Of a stretch of DNA of 64,000 nt, positions 9,776 to 20,945 are shown one piece after another. Position 1 is the stretch's first letter. The number at the start of each line of letters is the position of its first letter. The notes under the pieces were generated by a model, which saw only the letters and a list, made by a program, of their open reading frames with translations, did no database searches and had not been told where the DNA came from. This DNA is from Lumbricus terrestris (lineage: Eukaryota; Annelida; Clitellata; Crassiclitellata; Lumbricidae), in NCBI GenBank assembly GCA_949752735.1, contig OX457037.1, positions 65,791,915 through 65,855,914 of the forward strand. Direction: 5' to 3'. The position numbers and the translations under genes are program-made.

Positions 9776-12700
9776 CTATCTATCTATCTATCTATGCAAT
9801 TTATATAGCGCCCCTTCAAGGACTCTACTCAGAGGCGCTCCCGACCCAAGCCCGGTCAAAAAGAAAAGTCTTAAGCAATCCATAGAATGAGCCCGACGTG
9901 TTCCGAGGGTGGGAACGCAGGTTAGAGGGAAGGTCATTCCAAACGGAAGGGCCAATGACCGAGAATGCCCTGCTCTGCCTAGTGGCAGTGCGGGCGTAAG
10001 GAACCATAAAGTCACCTCTAGTGGCCGAGCGCAGAGATCGGCGACCTACAGTAGTAGAGGTCAAAGTGAATAACTCACAAAGATAAGGTGGTGCTGTGCC
10101 CAAGACACAGCGCCAAGCAAAAGAAGCAACCCTGAAGTGGATGCGTGACTGAACTGGAAGCCAATGTAAGACATCACGAATGTAACCAAGGTGGAAGCGG
10201 AAGAGGAAGACAGAGAGCGAGACACGACTCGCAACTGACGCAAATGGTAGTAGCAAGAACGAGTCAAGGCATTAAGATGATCAACAAAGGACAGCTCCTG
10301 GTCCAGGATAATACCCAGATTGCGCACAGAGGTGGAAAAGACAAAGGTGGGGAATTCAGAGGCTAGAGACCCTAGATCTAGTTTAGCCAGCTGTTGACGA
10401 GTTCCAAGCCAGATATATTGAGTTTTTGAAGGGTTTAAACAGAGTCGATTGGACGACATCCAGGCAGTAAGGCAGTCAGTGGCATGTGACATAATACGGA
10501 CAGCAGAGGCAGCTTGGGACGCTGAACAATGAGCGTAGGACTGCACGTCATCAGCGTAAGAGTGACTCTTAAGGGAACAAGAGGCAAGTAGAGCCTCTAT
10601 GTCAGCCGTGAAGAGGAGGTAAAGAAGGGGCCCCAGGACGGAACCCTGGGGGAGGCCAAAAGGAGCAGGACACCAAGGAGACCGAGTTGAATGAAAGATA
10701 GTTGAGGTGGTGCGCTCCGATAGGTAGGAAGTGATCCATTCAAGTGGCAAGTTCCTAATCCCAAAAGATAAGGAAATATGACTTAGTAGAAGATCATGAT
10801 CCACCGAGTCAAAAGCGGCACTAACATCATATAAGGCCAGCAAAGTGACTTGGGACTTATCAATGGCGCCATATACATCCGAGAGGAGGTGGAGAAGGAG
10901 GGACTCAGTGGAATAGCCTTTGCGAAACCCAGACTGGCGGGGAGGAAGCAAGTTATTGGTGTCCAGATAGTTTAGCAGCTGACTAGCAACCAGTTTTTCA
11001 ATAATCTTTTAAATAAACGTAACGTTAGCTATCAGCGTATAGCTAGACGGAACAGCCGGATCCAGTGTCGGCTGCTTAAGGATAGGAGTGATGATCGAGC
11101 GCTTCTCGGAAGACGGCAGGACCCCTTCACGAAGCGAAGTGTTGCAGAGAAGAGTGAGAAACGGCAGAAGGATGTCGATCGATTCCTGGACAAGGAACGG
11201 AGGAAGAGGATCCAGCTCCGAAGACTTGGGCGGCGAGGAGAGGATCAGACGGCGAAGATCACTGTCCGCAATCTCGGAGAGAGTGGTGAAGCGGCAGTCC
11301 GTAGGGGTGAAGATAGGAGGAGGAGATTGAGCGGTATCGTGACGTATGGAGGAGATCTTTGACTCGTAGTAGTCAGCGAAGGCGACAGCAGTGAAAGGAG
11401 CTTTCTGTAGACTGGAGGCCCGAGGCCGCCCAAGGAGGTCCTTGAAGGTAGCCCAGAGCCGTCGAGAGTCTCCAGTACTGGAGGAGATTAAGTTCTCCCA
11501 GTATTCGCTCTCCTTCTCCCTGTAGCGTCGGTGGTTGGAGCGAACGAAGAGTATCCAGGCGGACCTGTCCTCTGGCGAGCGCGTTCGTTGGAAGACACGC
11601 TCAAGTCGTCGAGCTTGACGGCGTAGAGCAGCGTTTCCCAAACTTTTTGGGCCCCGGAACCCTTCGCGTCCTAATATTTTCTCGCGGAACTTCATTACTC
11701 CAATCTCAACTAAACGCATTAAAACATGTAGGCTATTATTATAGCGCCTGGCCTACTAAACACGCACAAGGCGCTTTTCAAAGTTGTTCAGGGAAACGAA
11801 CTTTATGTCCTCTGTAACCTCTTCCCATTACAGCGCGTGATCCATTTTATAACTTTAGAGACAGAGCAATTTCATCATCCCCAATAAAGACTCGTTACAC
11901 TTTTTCCCAAGAATGTTATTCAAAAACATGTACTAAACTATCTTGACTAAGCTTATAAGTTTTAAGCAGCCATACTGTCAATTTTGCTAATGTAAACGTA
12001 TAAGCTTACAGCGTTGCCTATTGTTTATTGAATTAAACGAATATACATATATTAACTATTGTAGAAAGCTTATTTTTTTGTCAGAAAAAATTAAATTGCG
12101 TTGTTTTGAAAACCACGACTCGTGGATCCCAATAGGTCTACTGGGTGTAGGCCTTCATGAAATTAGAATGCTCTTGTTTCTTCTCATTCTTCCTATAAAT
12201 GACTTGGTGCTTGAAAGCTGTTTTCTCATTGTCAGCTGCAGCATGCATTTCGTCGATTTCTATGCTTTGCTTCTGTTCCAGTAAAATATGAGAATGCAAT
12301 TTCGTAGGGCTGCAATTTTTACGTGGCAAATGGCAAAGCATGCCAACTGCAGATAATGGGGGATTCCTTAACGATATCCCATTCCAAACACTGATCAGTG
12401 AAGGTTGATTGTAAATCTATTTCATTTGGGTTATGTCAATAAGATGTTCGTGGTGTTCATTAGAAGAGTTAGCTGGTTTTTCGCTTAGGCCTACTTTGAT
12501 TGGTTTCGTATTCCAATTATTATCATCATTCACAGGAAAAAAATTTAACCATCTTTTCGCGGAACCCCTGCGCCCACTCCGCGGAACCCACCTTGGGAAA
12601 CGCTGGCGTAGAGAATGGCACTCTCCGTCAAACCAGGGAGAGAGAGGATGCGATCGAGTCTTTGCTGGACGAACCGGAAGTAAGCGATCGACGATGTCGA

Positions 12701-12914
12701 TCATTGAACGGTTGTAGATTTCGAAGAGGTCCGCAGTAGATTTACCATGTAAACTGTCCGGATCCGAGAAGGCCGAGACTGCTGCAAGCGACGTCGTAAA
12801 GGCGTCCCTGTCCAGATGCTTCCAACCACGAATCTGCCTCAAGGCGTACGTTGTTATGAGCGGCGCCTCTGTCAGCTGTAGCAACACAAAACCTCTGTTG
12901 GAAGCAGAGTGCAT
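9776..12914 (-). pseudogene. L2-like LINE, minus strand, split by a hAT element
   Basis: Read on the minus strand the element starts near 12914 (RGWKHLDRDAFTTSLAAV, WFDGEC), is interrupted by 11629-12605, and resumes with ARRLERVFQRT and RRYREKESEYWENL. The reverse transcriptase follows: PPRQSGFRKGYSTES, LYDVSAAFDSVDHD, GLPQGSVLGP, and SYADDVQSY as catalytic motif. A stop at about 11009 and a deletion with frameshift near 10160-10250 disable it. The C-terminus (AFSVIGPSVWNDLP) and the 3' end with GCGCTATATAAATTG run to an ATCT microsatellite tail at 9776-9795. The endonuclease is absent. It belongs to the same family as 6310-7950. Confidence 0.9.
11629..12605. mobile_element. Non-autonomous hAT element inside a LINE, 977 bp
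   Basis: The ends are CAGCGTTTCCCAAAC and its inverse, TTGGGAAACGCTG at the right, followed inward by GGGCCCCGGAACCC-like sequence typical of hAT termini. Perfect 8-bp direct repeats GCGTAGAG flank it at 11621-11628 and 12606-12613. Removing the element and one repeat rejoins the LINE reading frame, which confirms the boundaries. The interior (about 950 bp, AT-rich) has no transposase. It moved after the LINE had inserted. Confidence 0.95.
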
Positions 12915-14439
12915 GATGGACGACCGAATAATCGCCGGTGTATGCTAAGCCCCATTAGTGTTGTCCACAAGCCATAGCCAAAAAATTAAGTTTTTAGAAA
13001 TCTTTCTCCACAAGGCCTTTTTTTGTCCCGGTGGGGTAGATAGTCTCCCTGTCAAATTTCAGCCTGATTGTGCAACATTTAGAGGTCAACCCATTCTGTA
13101 CATCTTACTTCAGTGCTAATTATGTCTTTATGCCATGTTAACAGTCGCAAGAAGTAGACTAATATGGCTTCGTCCAATTTGTGATCTAACCCGCGGAGCA
13201 CTTATTATTGAGAAAGCAAATTTATCAGTTATCTACTGCAAGATTACAACGTAGCCTGGATGAACTGCAACGGCTTCAGTTTCATCATATCACTAAAGGA
13301 GGGGGAACGGACATTAGCCCCCATGGACAAAAGCCCTCCGGACAAAAGCCTCCCGGACATTAGCCCCCGGACATTAGCCCCCAGGTAGGACATTAGCTCC
13401 CCAGTCCATGATAGGCCTACCATTACCTAAAAATGATGCACACAATGTAACAATAGGCCTAAGTTAAGTGAATATCTATAGGTCTACATTGCACATTAGT
13501 TTAGCATTCTAAGAATATGTTAAGTTAATTGAAAGTTTATTATGCATATAATAAAACATTTAAATGCATTAGTAATATTGTAGAACGGCGCGAGCAACTC
13601 ATTGCGTAAAGTCTCTCATAAATGTAAAAAATTATATAAGTCCAAAGTTTGTGAAATCTACATAAAAGTTTAATGCCTGACTCACTTTAACAAACCTTCG
13701 TTGTAGCCAAAACTGACACTAACAAGTAGGCCGACCTACTGTATACGATTCCAATTTGTTCATTTCTCTAATCATTCTAGTGTATTGAATCTAATTTTGA
13801 ATTGAAACGACGCTAATAACCTAAGTCTACGAAGCTGAGACGTAGCCTAACTGACGTTAACAAACCTTTATTGTAGGACACCACGCAAATAAATAGCCTA
13901 TACTGTCAGGCTAGGGTATAGCAAGAAAAATGTTTTCGTTGAAAACGAACTTTGGCATAACTTAAAAGGTTGCTCCAGGTCCTAAAAAAAAGAACTGAAG
14001 AAACATTGCATCAAATTTATGGCATCTAACTTTGCCGCCGAGCACCTGAAGTTTAGTCTACTTTCGCGGCTGCAAACCATGGCAAAAGCACGCACTGTGC
14101 AAACATGAGAACGTTGGTCATGGAGAAGCAGACAGAAAAGAAAGAGAATAGAAAGAGAATAACTATAAGAAAAAGATAATAATTATAAGAAGTATTAAAA
14201 ATCTCAAGGACTGTGTAAAGTATAGATGATACAACAGACAATGATTCCATCTGTGGTACAGTTGACTCCGATTCCAGAGTATCAGAATCATTGAGGATGT
14301 TTATTTGACGGAGAAACATGCTCTCGCTACACCAAGTCACTCCAGCTTTGTCAAGGGAATGTGACAGGCATAGTTTCTGCAATGCAGTCGGTGCTGCACT
14401 TGCAACAGAAGTAGGTTACTTGTGGACTATGAAATTGTG
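12915..14439. other. Intergenic with a 14-mer cluster
   Basis: Apart from the 14-mer cluster at 13309-13402 I recognise nothing. The sequence is AT-rich with several AGGCCTA words and short open frames on both strands that match no family. Confidence 0.45.
13309..13402. repeat. 14-mer cluster, inverted relative to 2187-2270
   Basis: The cluster contains GGACATTAGCCCCC and GGACAAAAGCCC-type words, five to six near-copies. They are the reverse complements of the words at 2187-2270. A degraded pair is visible near 18150-18200. They are probably subterminal repeats of a DNA transposon. Confidence 0.65.
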
Positions 14440-15400
14440 ACTACTGACGACTTCAGCTACTGACAGATTGTGAGAAGAGAGAGAAAGCTTCCGTAAAACA
14501 TTATCCGATGGAAGAAGAGAAAAGCGAAGCTGCAGTATTGTATTTTGATGCTGGGACAGATATAACTGTAATACTGTAAGTTTCCAGTCATAAATATCAA
14601 ATAATGGAAGAGTAGGCCTATGCATGTTTGATACGAGGACAGGGCATATCTCACCAAGGAGTGGGCTGACTAGTCGCAGGAATTTTCGAAGCAATGCACG
14701 ACTTTTTGTCTGATTGGCCTAATGATATTTCTTTCGGTTCAATAATAGCTGTTAGCTGTGATGGAACGACGGTAAATACAAGAATGCATGCATGCTGGAA
14801 CAATGGAATAAGAAAGCTGGAGTTACATGCAAGACATCCTCTCCAGTGGTTCATCTGCATGTTCCATTTCAATGGGTTGATGTTACGACACATATTATTT
14901 GTTCATCATTTTATAAATCTTCCTACCATACTTAAACAGAAAGGTTGCTGAATGTATTCAAAAGAATGGCTACCCAGAAAATTTTTCAGTGAATATGATG
15001 ATTGATGAGAAAAAACACGCAGAACTGGTAGTCAGAAGAATGTAAATAGCAACGGAAATTGATCGCTGTCTATTAGCAGTTCAGGTGACATTAGAACATT
15101 CACAATCCCAAAACTGAGTTTAGAAGCTACGGTCTACTGTGTTTCAGTTAATTGGTTGGATTGTTCCAGACTTGAACCTCCAATAACTTGCAAGTTTAAG
15201 AAAAATGACCTTCAGGAATCCATTAAAACTGGCAGTATGTTAGTCTTGAAAATACCATTGCCACAAGCATGCAGTCAAAGTTGCTACAGGTAGTATAGAT
15301 GCAGCAAGGTCAGTTTGTGACAAAGAGCGTATAGAGAAGGCCACATTCGAGCAAAGCGCGAATCCATAGAAACATGGCCAAATATATCACAAGTGAGTGG
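14440..15400 (+). pseudogene. Relic of a widespread, unnamed transposon-derived gene family
   Basis: Several frames carry pieces I recognise from a repetitive gene family common in arthropods and cnidarians: LYFDAGTD, then ISFGSIIAVSCDGTTVNT near 14720-14780, HPLQWFICMFHFNGL near 14840, NGYPENFSVNMMIDEKKHAE near 14960, and a PCHKHAV-type motif near 15260. The order matches the family, but stops and frameshifts separate the pieces and the middle is deleted after 14950. I do not know an accepted name or an activity for this family. Its repetitive occurrence suggests a DNA transposon. The transposon terminus at 15534-15690 lies directly downstream and may be its own end. Confidence 0.6.
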
Positions 15401-15533
15401 ACTATAAAACATGAGTGAAACGCAGTGTCAGCATTTTAACATTTTGTGAAGCGCAATTAAAGACCACAAGGTTTTTTCAAACCTTAATGATTTTTTACAT
15501 TTCTTAAAGTTAGAATATTGCATTAAATGACGT

Positions 15534-15690
15534 CACATAACTGGAGGGGAGAGGGTCAGTGGTCACACATCTATGACGATTTGTGACGGTCCATTGCTAG
15601 ATATCATATGACTTTTGTTTTAACGTGTGACGAGGGGTCAAGAGGAATCGCACTAAAGTGCGTGACGTCGTTTATGGACGACCCCTTGTT
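15534..15690. repeat. DNA-transposon terminus (TGTGACG / CGTCAC type)
   Basis: The stretch contains GACGTCACATAACTGG, ATTTGTGACGGTCC and, at the right end, GTGCGTGACGTCGTTTATGG followed by ACGACCCC. This mirrors the terminal words at 757-1176 and 16383-16520. No matching left end is visible upstream. Confidence 0.6.
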
Positions 15691-16129
15691 TGTAGCTCAT
15701 AGATGTCGAAATTGCCAAAAAAATCACCTGCCGTGCCATAAAATTCCTATTTTTACGCCTGATTACTACTTCAGATAAGAAAAAAGTCAAATTTTAGCAG
15801 TGTCAATGCAATGCTCAATAGTACGGTGTACTCGAATAACTTCAGGGCCATGGCGGCAAAGTTAAGCAGCATGTCAGAAACAAAATTTCTATACCAGACA
15901 CTATCCTATAGATAGGAGCAACAAATTAATATATGCCAAACATGATCCTTTATCGTCACTATGCCCTACTGTCAGGCCCGTTTCATGGTCATTGTAGGCC
16001 CTAGGTACTTTTGCATATTAATCTATTCGTAGGCCCCCAGAGCTGTTCATGCAAATCATTTGGAAATTGGCCAACCATTGTCTGATGTTGCTGAAAGCGA
16101 ACGTCAACCACAATTGAGAGGCTGTTCAT
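15691..16129. other. No recognisable feature
   Basis: AT-rich sequence with AGGCCCTAGG words. I see no coding similarity. Confidence 0.4.
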
Positions 16130-16375
16130 GAAGCAAAGTCACTAATGAAGAAATTAGACAATTTTGAACAGAAATGATGTGCATAATTTGAAAAGACATA
16201 CTCCAAAAAGCCCTACAGGAGCCTGGTATTGAGTTGTGCACCATTATCAAATTGTATGACAGTCTTATGCCACACTCTCACGATACACGCAATAAATTCA
16301 AAATGTTTGAAAGTATGGCAAAAGATATCACACAATCGGAATACAAAGAAGGTAGGCCTACACAGCGAAAACGGG
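16130..16375 (+). pseudogene. hAT transposase internal fragment
   Basis: A frame from about 16234 gives KLYDSLMPHSHDTRNKF, KMFESMAKDITQSEYKEG and a basic tail (QRKRVPK). This resembles the linker of ZMYM1-like hAT transposases, where a helical stretch precedes a basic RKRKR-type segment. It would lie upstream of the part preserved at 1240-1800, but the two are from separate copies. The fragment is short and the assignment tentative. It stops where the next transposon terminus begins. Confidence 0.45.
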
Positions 16376-16382
16376 TGCCAAA

Positions 16383-16520
16383 GGGGCCGTCCATAAAGTA
16401 CGTCACGCTATTTTTGACCATTTTAAACCCACCTCCCCCCCTGTCACAAACTGTCACAAATCTCGAAACCCCCCTAAAGTGCGTCACACTTCCGGAAATT
16501 TTTTTTGACCTAACCCTCTA
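16383..16520. repeat. DNA-transposon left terminus
   Basis: It begins GGGGCCGTCCATAAAGTACG, then continues with TGTCACAAACTGTCACAA and AAAGTGCGTCACAC. It is the inverse of the terminus found at 757-1176, so the two are opposite ends of one family. I cannot name the superfamily. Confidence 0.65.
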
Positions 16521-17062
16521 AACCCTAGTGTACTATCCCTAATCCCTCTGATAGTGACGTGTGTCCCTATAATCGCTTTGGTAGTGACGGGAAATCAACT
16601 TTTATCCCGGGTTTTAGACACGCTGGCCGGGCCGGGTCGCACGATTCGAATTCCTACACTTGGGAGATGCATAAGGCGGAGCTACATATTAATGAGCGTG
16701 CACGTGACCCGTCAATCAAACGACAATTGTATTGACACGGCCGCTTTGCCCAGAAAACCTTACGGTCGTCGGCCCGTCGAGTTTACACAAAATAAAAAAA
16801 ACACCAATTTAAAGCAATCCGTATAAAAGTTGGTTATATTGACGCTTGAAATTGAAGCTTTATCGATGAACAATCATTTTGAGTTAAATAGAAGTTATAC
16901 TAAGAAAAAGAATTGCTCGGAAAATAGGGTAATCTATCGTTTTACCGCAATTAATTATTTTTCTCATTTCGGAAAACGGAATAGCAGAATTAACTATTGT
17001 TTATATCATACACTATCACTTTAGCGGAATAAATTACAGTAGGCCAAGGGTAATTAATTGAC
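16521..17062. other. Region with one arm of a distant inverted repeat
   Basis: Positions 16638-16687 (GATTCGAATTCCTACACTTG and neighbours) are repeated in inverted orientation at 23347-23396, about 6.7 kb away, nearly identical over some 50 bases. The rest is AT-rich with no recognised gene. Confidence 0.65.
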
Positions 17063-18090
17063 ATCTGAAAATACACACATCCAGCTTCCATTTCAGATCT
17101 AAAAATACATGGATCCACTTCCATTTCAGGTCTAAAAATACATGCATCCAGCTTCCATTTCAGGTCTAAAAATACATGCATCCAGCTTCCATTCCAGATC
17201 TAAAAATACATGGATCCAGCTTCAATTTCAACCATGCATCCAGCTTCCAATTCAGGTATCAAAAATACATGCATCCAGCTTCCATTTCAGGTCTAAAAAT
17301 ACATGCATCCAGCTTCCATTTCAGGTATCAAAAATACATGCATCCAGCTTCCATTCCAGATCTAAAAATACATGGATCCAGCTGCCATTTAACATCTAAA
17401 TATACATGGATCCAGCTTCCATTTAAGATCTAAAAATACATGCATCCAGCTTCCATTCCAGATCTAAAAATACATGGATCCAGCTGCCATTTAACATCTA
17501 AATATACATGGATCCAGCTTCCATTTAAGATCTAAAAATACATGCATCCAGCTTCCATTTCAAATCTAAAAATACATGGATCCAGCTTCCATTTCAGATC
17601 TAAAAATACATGGATCCAGCCTCCATTTCAGGTCTAAAAATACATGCATCCAGCTACCAGTCCAGATCTAAAAATACATGGATCCAGTTTCCATTTCAGG
17701 TCTAAAAATCCATGCATCCAGCTTCCATTCCAGATCTAAAAATACATGGATCCAGCTTCAATTTCAACCGTGCATCCAGCTTCCAATTCAGGTATCAAAA
17801 ATACATGCATCCAGCTTCCATTTCAGGTCTAAAAATACATGCATCCAGCTTCCATTCCAGATCTAAAAATACATGGATCCAGCTTCAATTTCAACCATGC
17901 ATCCAGCTTCCAATTCAGGTATCAAAAATACATGCATCCAGCTTCCATTTCAGGTCTAAAAATACATGCATCCAGCTTCCATTTCAGGTATCAAAAATAC
18001 ATGCATCCAGCTTCCATTTCAGATCTAAAAATACATGGATCCAGCTTCCATTTCAGGTCTAAAAATACATGAATCCAGCAAAGTAGAAGC
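17063..18090. repeat. 34-bp minisatellite array, about 30 copies
   Basis: The unit is 34 bp and contains ATACATGGATCCAGCTTCCA followed by TTTCAGATCTAAAA. Variants alternate GCATCC and GGATCC, and some units carry GGTATCAAAA. Because 34 is not a multiple of three, the array stays open in several frames and gives spurious repetitive proteins. There are higher-order blocks: the segment with TTCAATTTCAACC recurs three times. The core ATCCAGCTTCCA also occurs at 24.0-25.3, 32.95-33.34 and 34.24-34.59 kb. Confidence 0.95.
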
Positions 18091-18734
18091 TGGATTTAAA
18101 ATCGATTGACGAAAAATAATCATACTGCGCCCACCGAATAATTATGCAAGGGCTTAAGAAGTGGCGTAAGACATCAGCCCCGTGGACAATCGCCCCACCT
18201 GCACAGATAGGCTATTTCTGTAGTTAATTGATAGAATGCGTTTTATCAATCCAGCTTCTATTTAAATAGCAACGATTGTTTTTATCAATCCAACTTCCAT
18301 TTAAGTAACAATTATATATCACCAACCCATATCCAATTCACACAAGAACATTTTCATCATTCCAACTCCAATTAATGCGAGAACATTTTTAATTCATCCA
18401 ATTCAAATTTAAGTAAAAGTGTTTAAACAAATATTGGTTAGGTCGATGTTATTCCTCACGTCTTACTTACCTATTTTTTCGTACCTTCTAAACGAACGAA
18501 TGAATAAATGATTTAACATATTTTTATTGCTCACAAAAACAGTTAAGGCATAACATAAATACCGAAACACCCATTACAAAGTCTTTATTAAACTCAAATC
18601 TCTATTTTTAGTAGGGTAGACGGCTAGAAAACCCGAACAAAATTGTAACAAGCATAAATTTGGTATCGTTGGAATCAGAATTTGAAGCTGATCATTTGAG
18701 TGAAAATCCCCATTAATCCCATGTCGGGGATTTA
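18091..18734. other. Degenerate minisatellite and plain AT-rich sequence
   Basis: From 18245 to 18420 four or five decayed units of the same minisatellite (TTATCAATCCAGCTTCTATT-type) can be seen. Around 18150-18200 there is a degraded CAGCCCC / GGACAATCGCCCC pair. I recognise no gene. Confidence 0.6.
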
Positions 18735-19410
18735 CAGGGTGGGCAAAAAATGAAGCCCCGAAACGGTTTTTTGCTAATATTTAAGCCAAAAGTAAATCAT
18801 TTTTAATAAGCCTTTATAGGCTCAAAAGTAACTCATAGCTACATACAACTGCCAAATTTCACCAAAAAATTTCAAACGTAACAAAAGTTATACTACTTTT
18901 AGTGAGTCCACGCACTGTTTTTTGAAGGTCCAAACACATGTAACGCACCAAAAAGGTACAAATTTGATTTTATAAAGTCACATCACAAATGAAAATGGAT
19001 AAGGCCTCAATGACAGACAAAATACCCATGCAGACATTTTATGAGCAAGGTCTTGGAGTTAAAATTATACTTGCTGCTAAGTGCTAAACCTGATAAGCGG
19101 TGGAGACCGAGAACCGCTAAAAATATGCGGCCACGTTGAAGAAAGGATATACAATATCAGCTCAGTGTAATTCGTCCTGGTTTAACTGAGAATGGCCCAA
19201 ACTCTCCTGATTTGAACCCCATAGATTATCACATGTGGGAGCCAAGCTTCAGAAATATCACAATCTGGGACCAGTGCCATGCAAAAGACAAGAGAATTGA
19301 AGGTTGCCTTGGAGTTTATGTGGAAAGATTATTTCTGGAACCCAACAACAAGCAAAAAACTTTACAAAGATACTCAGAGCATTGTGAATACTGGTGGTGG
19401 ACAAACTGAA
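18735..19410 (+). pseudogene. mariner/Tc1-like transposase, internally deleted
   Basis: The element starts at TA/CAGGGTGGGCAAAAAA, a typical mariner end. From about 18993 the translation shows the N-terminal helix-turn-helix start (MDKASMTDK, MQTFYEQGLGVKII). After a large deletion and stops it resumes with NGPNSPDLNPIDYHMWE near 19190-19240, the C-terminal DDE signature of mariner-type transposases (third catalytic position in PDLNPID). The first two catalytic aspartates are missing. The right terminus is not evident. It is an immobile remnant unless supplied with transposase. Confidence 0.75.
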
Positions 19411-19599
19411 CACAAGTTATGAAGTTGCAATCATAGGTTTTTTTATAACAAGTAAATTACAATTAAACTAGAGTAGTGGGCCAAATGGAAACCTTTAAGA
19501 AAGTAAAGAAACCCAGGTCCCGCTAGAAAATGCCACCTAATACAGAGAAAATTTAAGGCCCTGTATTTATTTTTATTTATAAAGAGCATTTTATAGTGG

Positions 19600-19690
19600 C
19601 CCCCCAAGACTAAAGATACACAGGAGAGGCAAACCCTGAGGTAAGCCAAAAGGAGCAGGACCCCATCGAGACCTGGTGGATTAAGGTAAA
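19600..19690 (-). pseudogene. L2-like LINE fragment (reverse-transcriptase palm)
   Basis: The minus strand reads RSRWGPAPFGLPQG, the motif B region of the L2-like LINEs in this window (compare SPWCPAPFGLPQG in the copy near 10.6 kb). Nothing else of the element is preserved around it. Confidence 0.6.
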
Positions 19691-19779
19691 TGATTTTATT
19701 ATTAAAACAAATAAATTGAAATGTGGAGGCTGCAATTGCAAGTCCTCCACCTTTGGATGACACCAAACAGAATTAGCCT

Positions 19780-19960
19780 TATTCCTTCAAAAACTCAATC
19801 TGGTTAGGAACCAAACAACAGTTACAAAAGCTTAAAACCCAATTGCTGGCCTCATTATTTCCTGATTTCACCTTTCCCTTAAGTGTTCGTGAATTCGGTG
19901 TCACACTTGATAGTGCTTTGATGTTTGCTGAACAACTATCTCTCCTATTCATTAGTCCTG
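19780..19960 (+). pseudogene. L2-like LINE fragment (thumb region)
   Basis: The plus strand reads LGTKQQLQKLKTQLLASLF, then PDFTFPLSVREFGVTLDSAL. This matches the segment that follows YADD in the L2-like LINEs here (WLGTRQQLAKLDLGSL, VRNLGIILDQEL). It lies opposite in orientation to the neighbouring fragment, so two insertions or an inversion are involved. Confidence 0.65.
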
Positions 19961-20107
19961 CACTTTTGAATCAGACTCTTTCCATGGACATGTTCTTCAC
20001 AAATAACTGGAACCCAACGTGCATCTTTCTGTTGTCTGAAAATCACATTATTTTCCCTGCATTTTATCGACTGGGAACACTTCTCAATGGTGTGCAGTGT
20101 CAGAGGC

Positions 20108-20945
20108 ATTTATTCAAGAATTTATATAGCGCTTCTTCTACTATTAGAAATTTAGGAATATGTGCACTAATTATAATTATTAATAATTGACGACAAGCAA
20201 TAATTATTAAATGTGAGCACAGCAGAGCGTAAGACTCTGTTTAAGCACATTATTCGATTGAATGGGAGGCCAGACTAGAGTGATGAGCAATAATCAAGAC
20301 GGGAAGTAATGAAGGAATGGACTAAGTGGTGACAGCACTAGATGTTAGTGAACGAGTATTTGTGCGAAGTTGACGCAGTTGATAGTAACAGTCTCGAGCA
20401 AGTCCTTGAATGTGAGGCGCAAATGTGAGCTCCTGGTCTAACAGGACACCAAGGTCACGGACCGTATTTGAGAAAGTGTAAGTGGGGAATTCAGTCACAA
20501 CTGCATCGAAGTCAATTTTAGCAAGTTGCTTACGATTGCCTAGCCAGGTAAATTTAGTCTTAGTTGGATTTGGGCGCAGTAGGTTAGACGACATCCAAGT
20601 TTCTAAGGCAGTTAAGGTCTCACTCATGTCCCGGACCACTGATATGTCGCTAGAGCGGCTAGACGATAGACAATGTTTGTAGGCTTGTACATCATCAGCA
20701 TAAAGCTGACCCAAAACTGCATGTGTTGCAAGAAGAGAGGCAAGTTCAGAAGTGTAAATTATGTACAGAATTGGACCAAGACAAGATCCCTGCGGCAGGC
20801 CATATTGGGCAGGGACCCATGGAGACCTAGGTAGAGCCATGGACCACACAAAGAGAGCGGTCATATAAAAAAGAGGCTATCCATTCAAGAAAGTTACCAG
20901 TCAGACCAAATGAAGCATTCAATCGCTGGTAGCCTTTAGTCCTCC
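20108..20945 (-). pseudogene. L2-like LINE, minus strand, partial
   Basis: The minus strand encodes LNASFGLTGNFLEWIASFLY, then SPWVPAQYGLPQGSCLGP, LYADDVQAY as the catalytic motif, and NPTKTKFTWLGNRKQLAKID followed by VRDLGVLLDQELTF. It ends near 20322 with SLTSSAVTT. The thumb and C-terminal region are deleted. The extreme 3' end survives as TTATTCAAGAATTTATATAG followed by CGCTTCTTC at 20108-20140, the reverse complement of the LINE tail. A frameshift lies near 20865. It abuts the RTE-like fragment at 20946. Confidence 0.82.

Noticed and set aside
14053..14382. 109-codon minus-strand frame
   Set aside because: Hydrophobic stretch in AT-rich DNA without family similarity or start context; a chance frame is more likely.
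17142..18072. Repetitive proteins predicted from the minisatellite
   Set aside because: They arise because a 34-bp unit lacks stops and cycles through frames. No start context or conservation supports them.
17063..18090. CRISPR-like array
   Set aside because: Units are contiguous 34-bp copies without unique spacers, in eukaryotic repeat-rich DNA.
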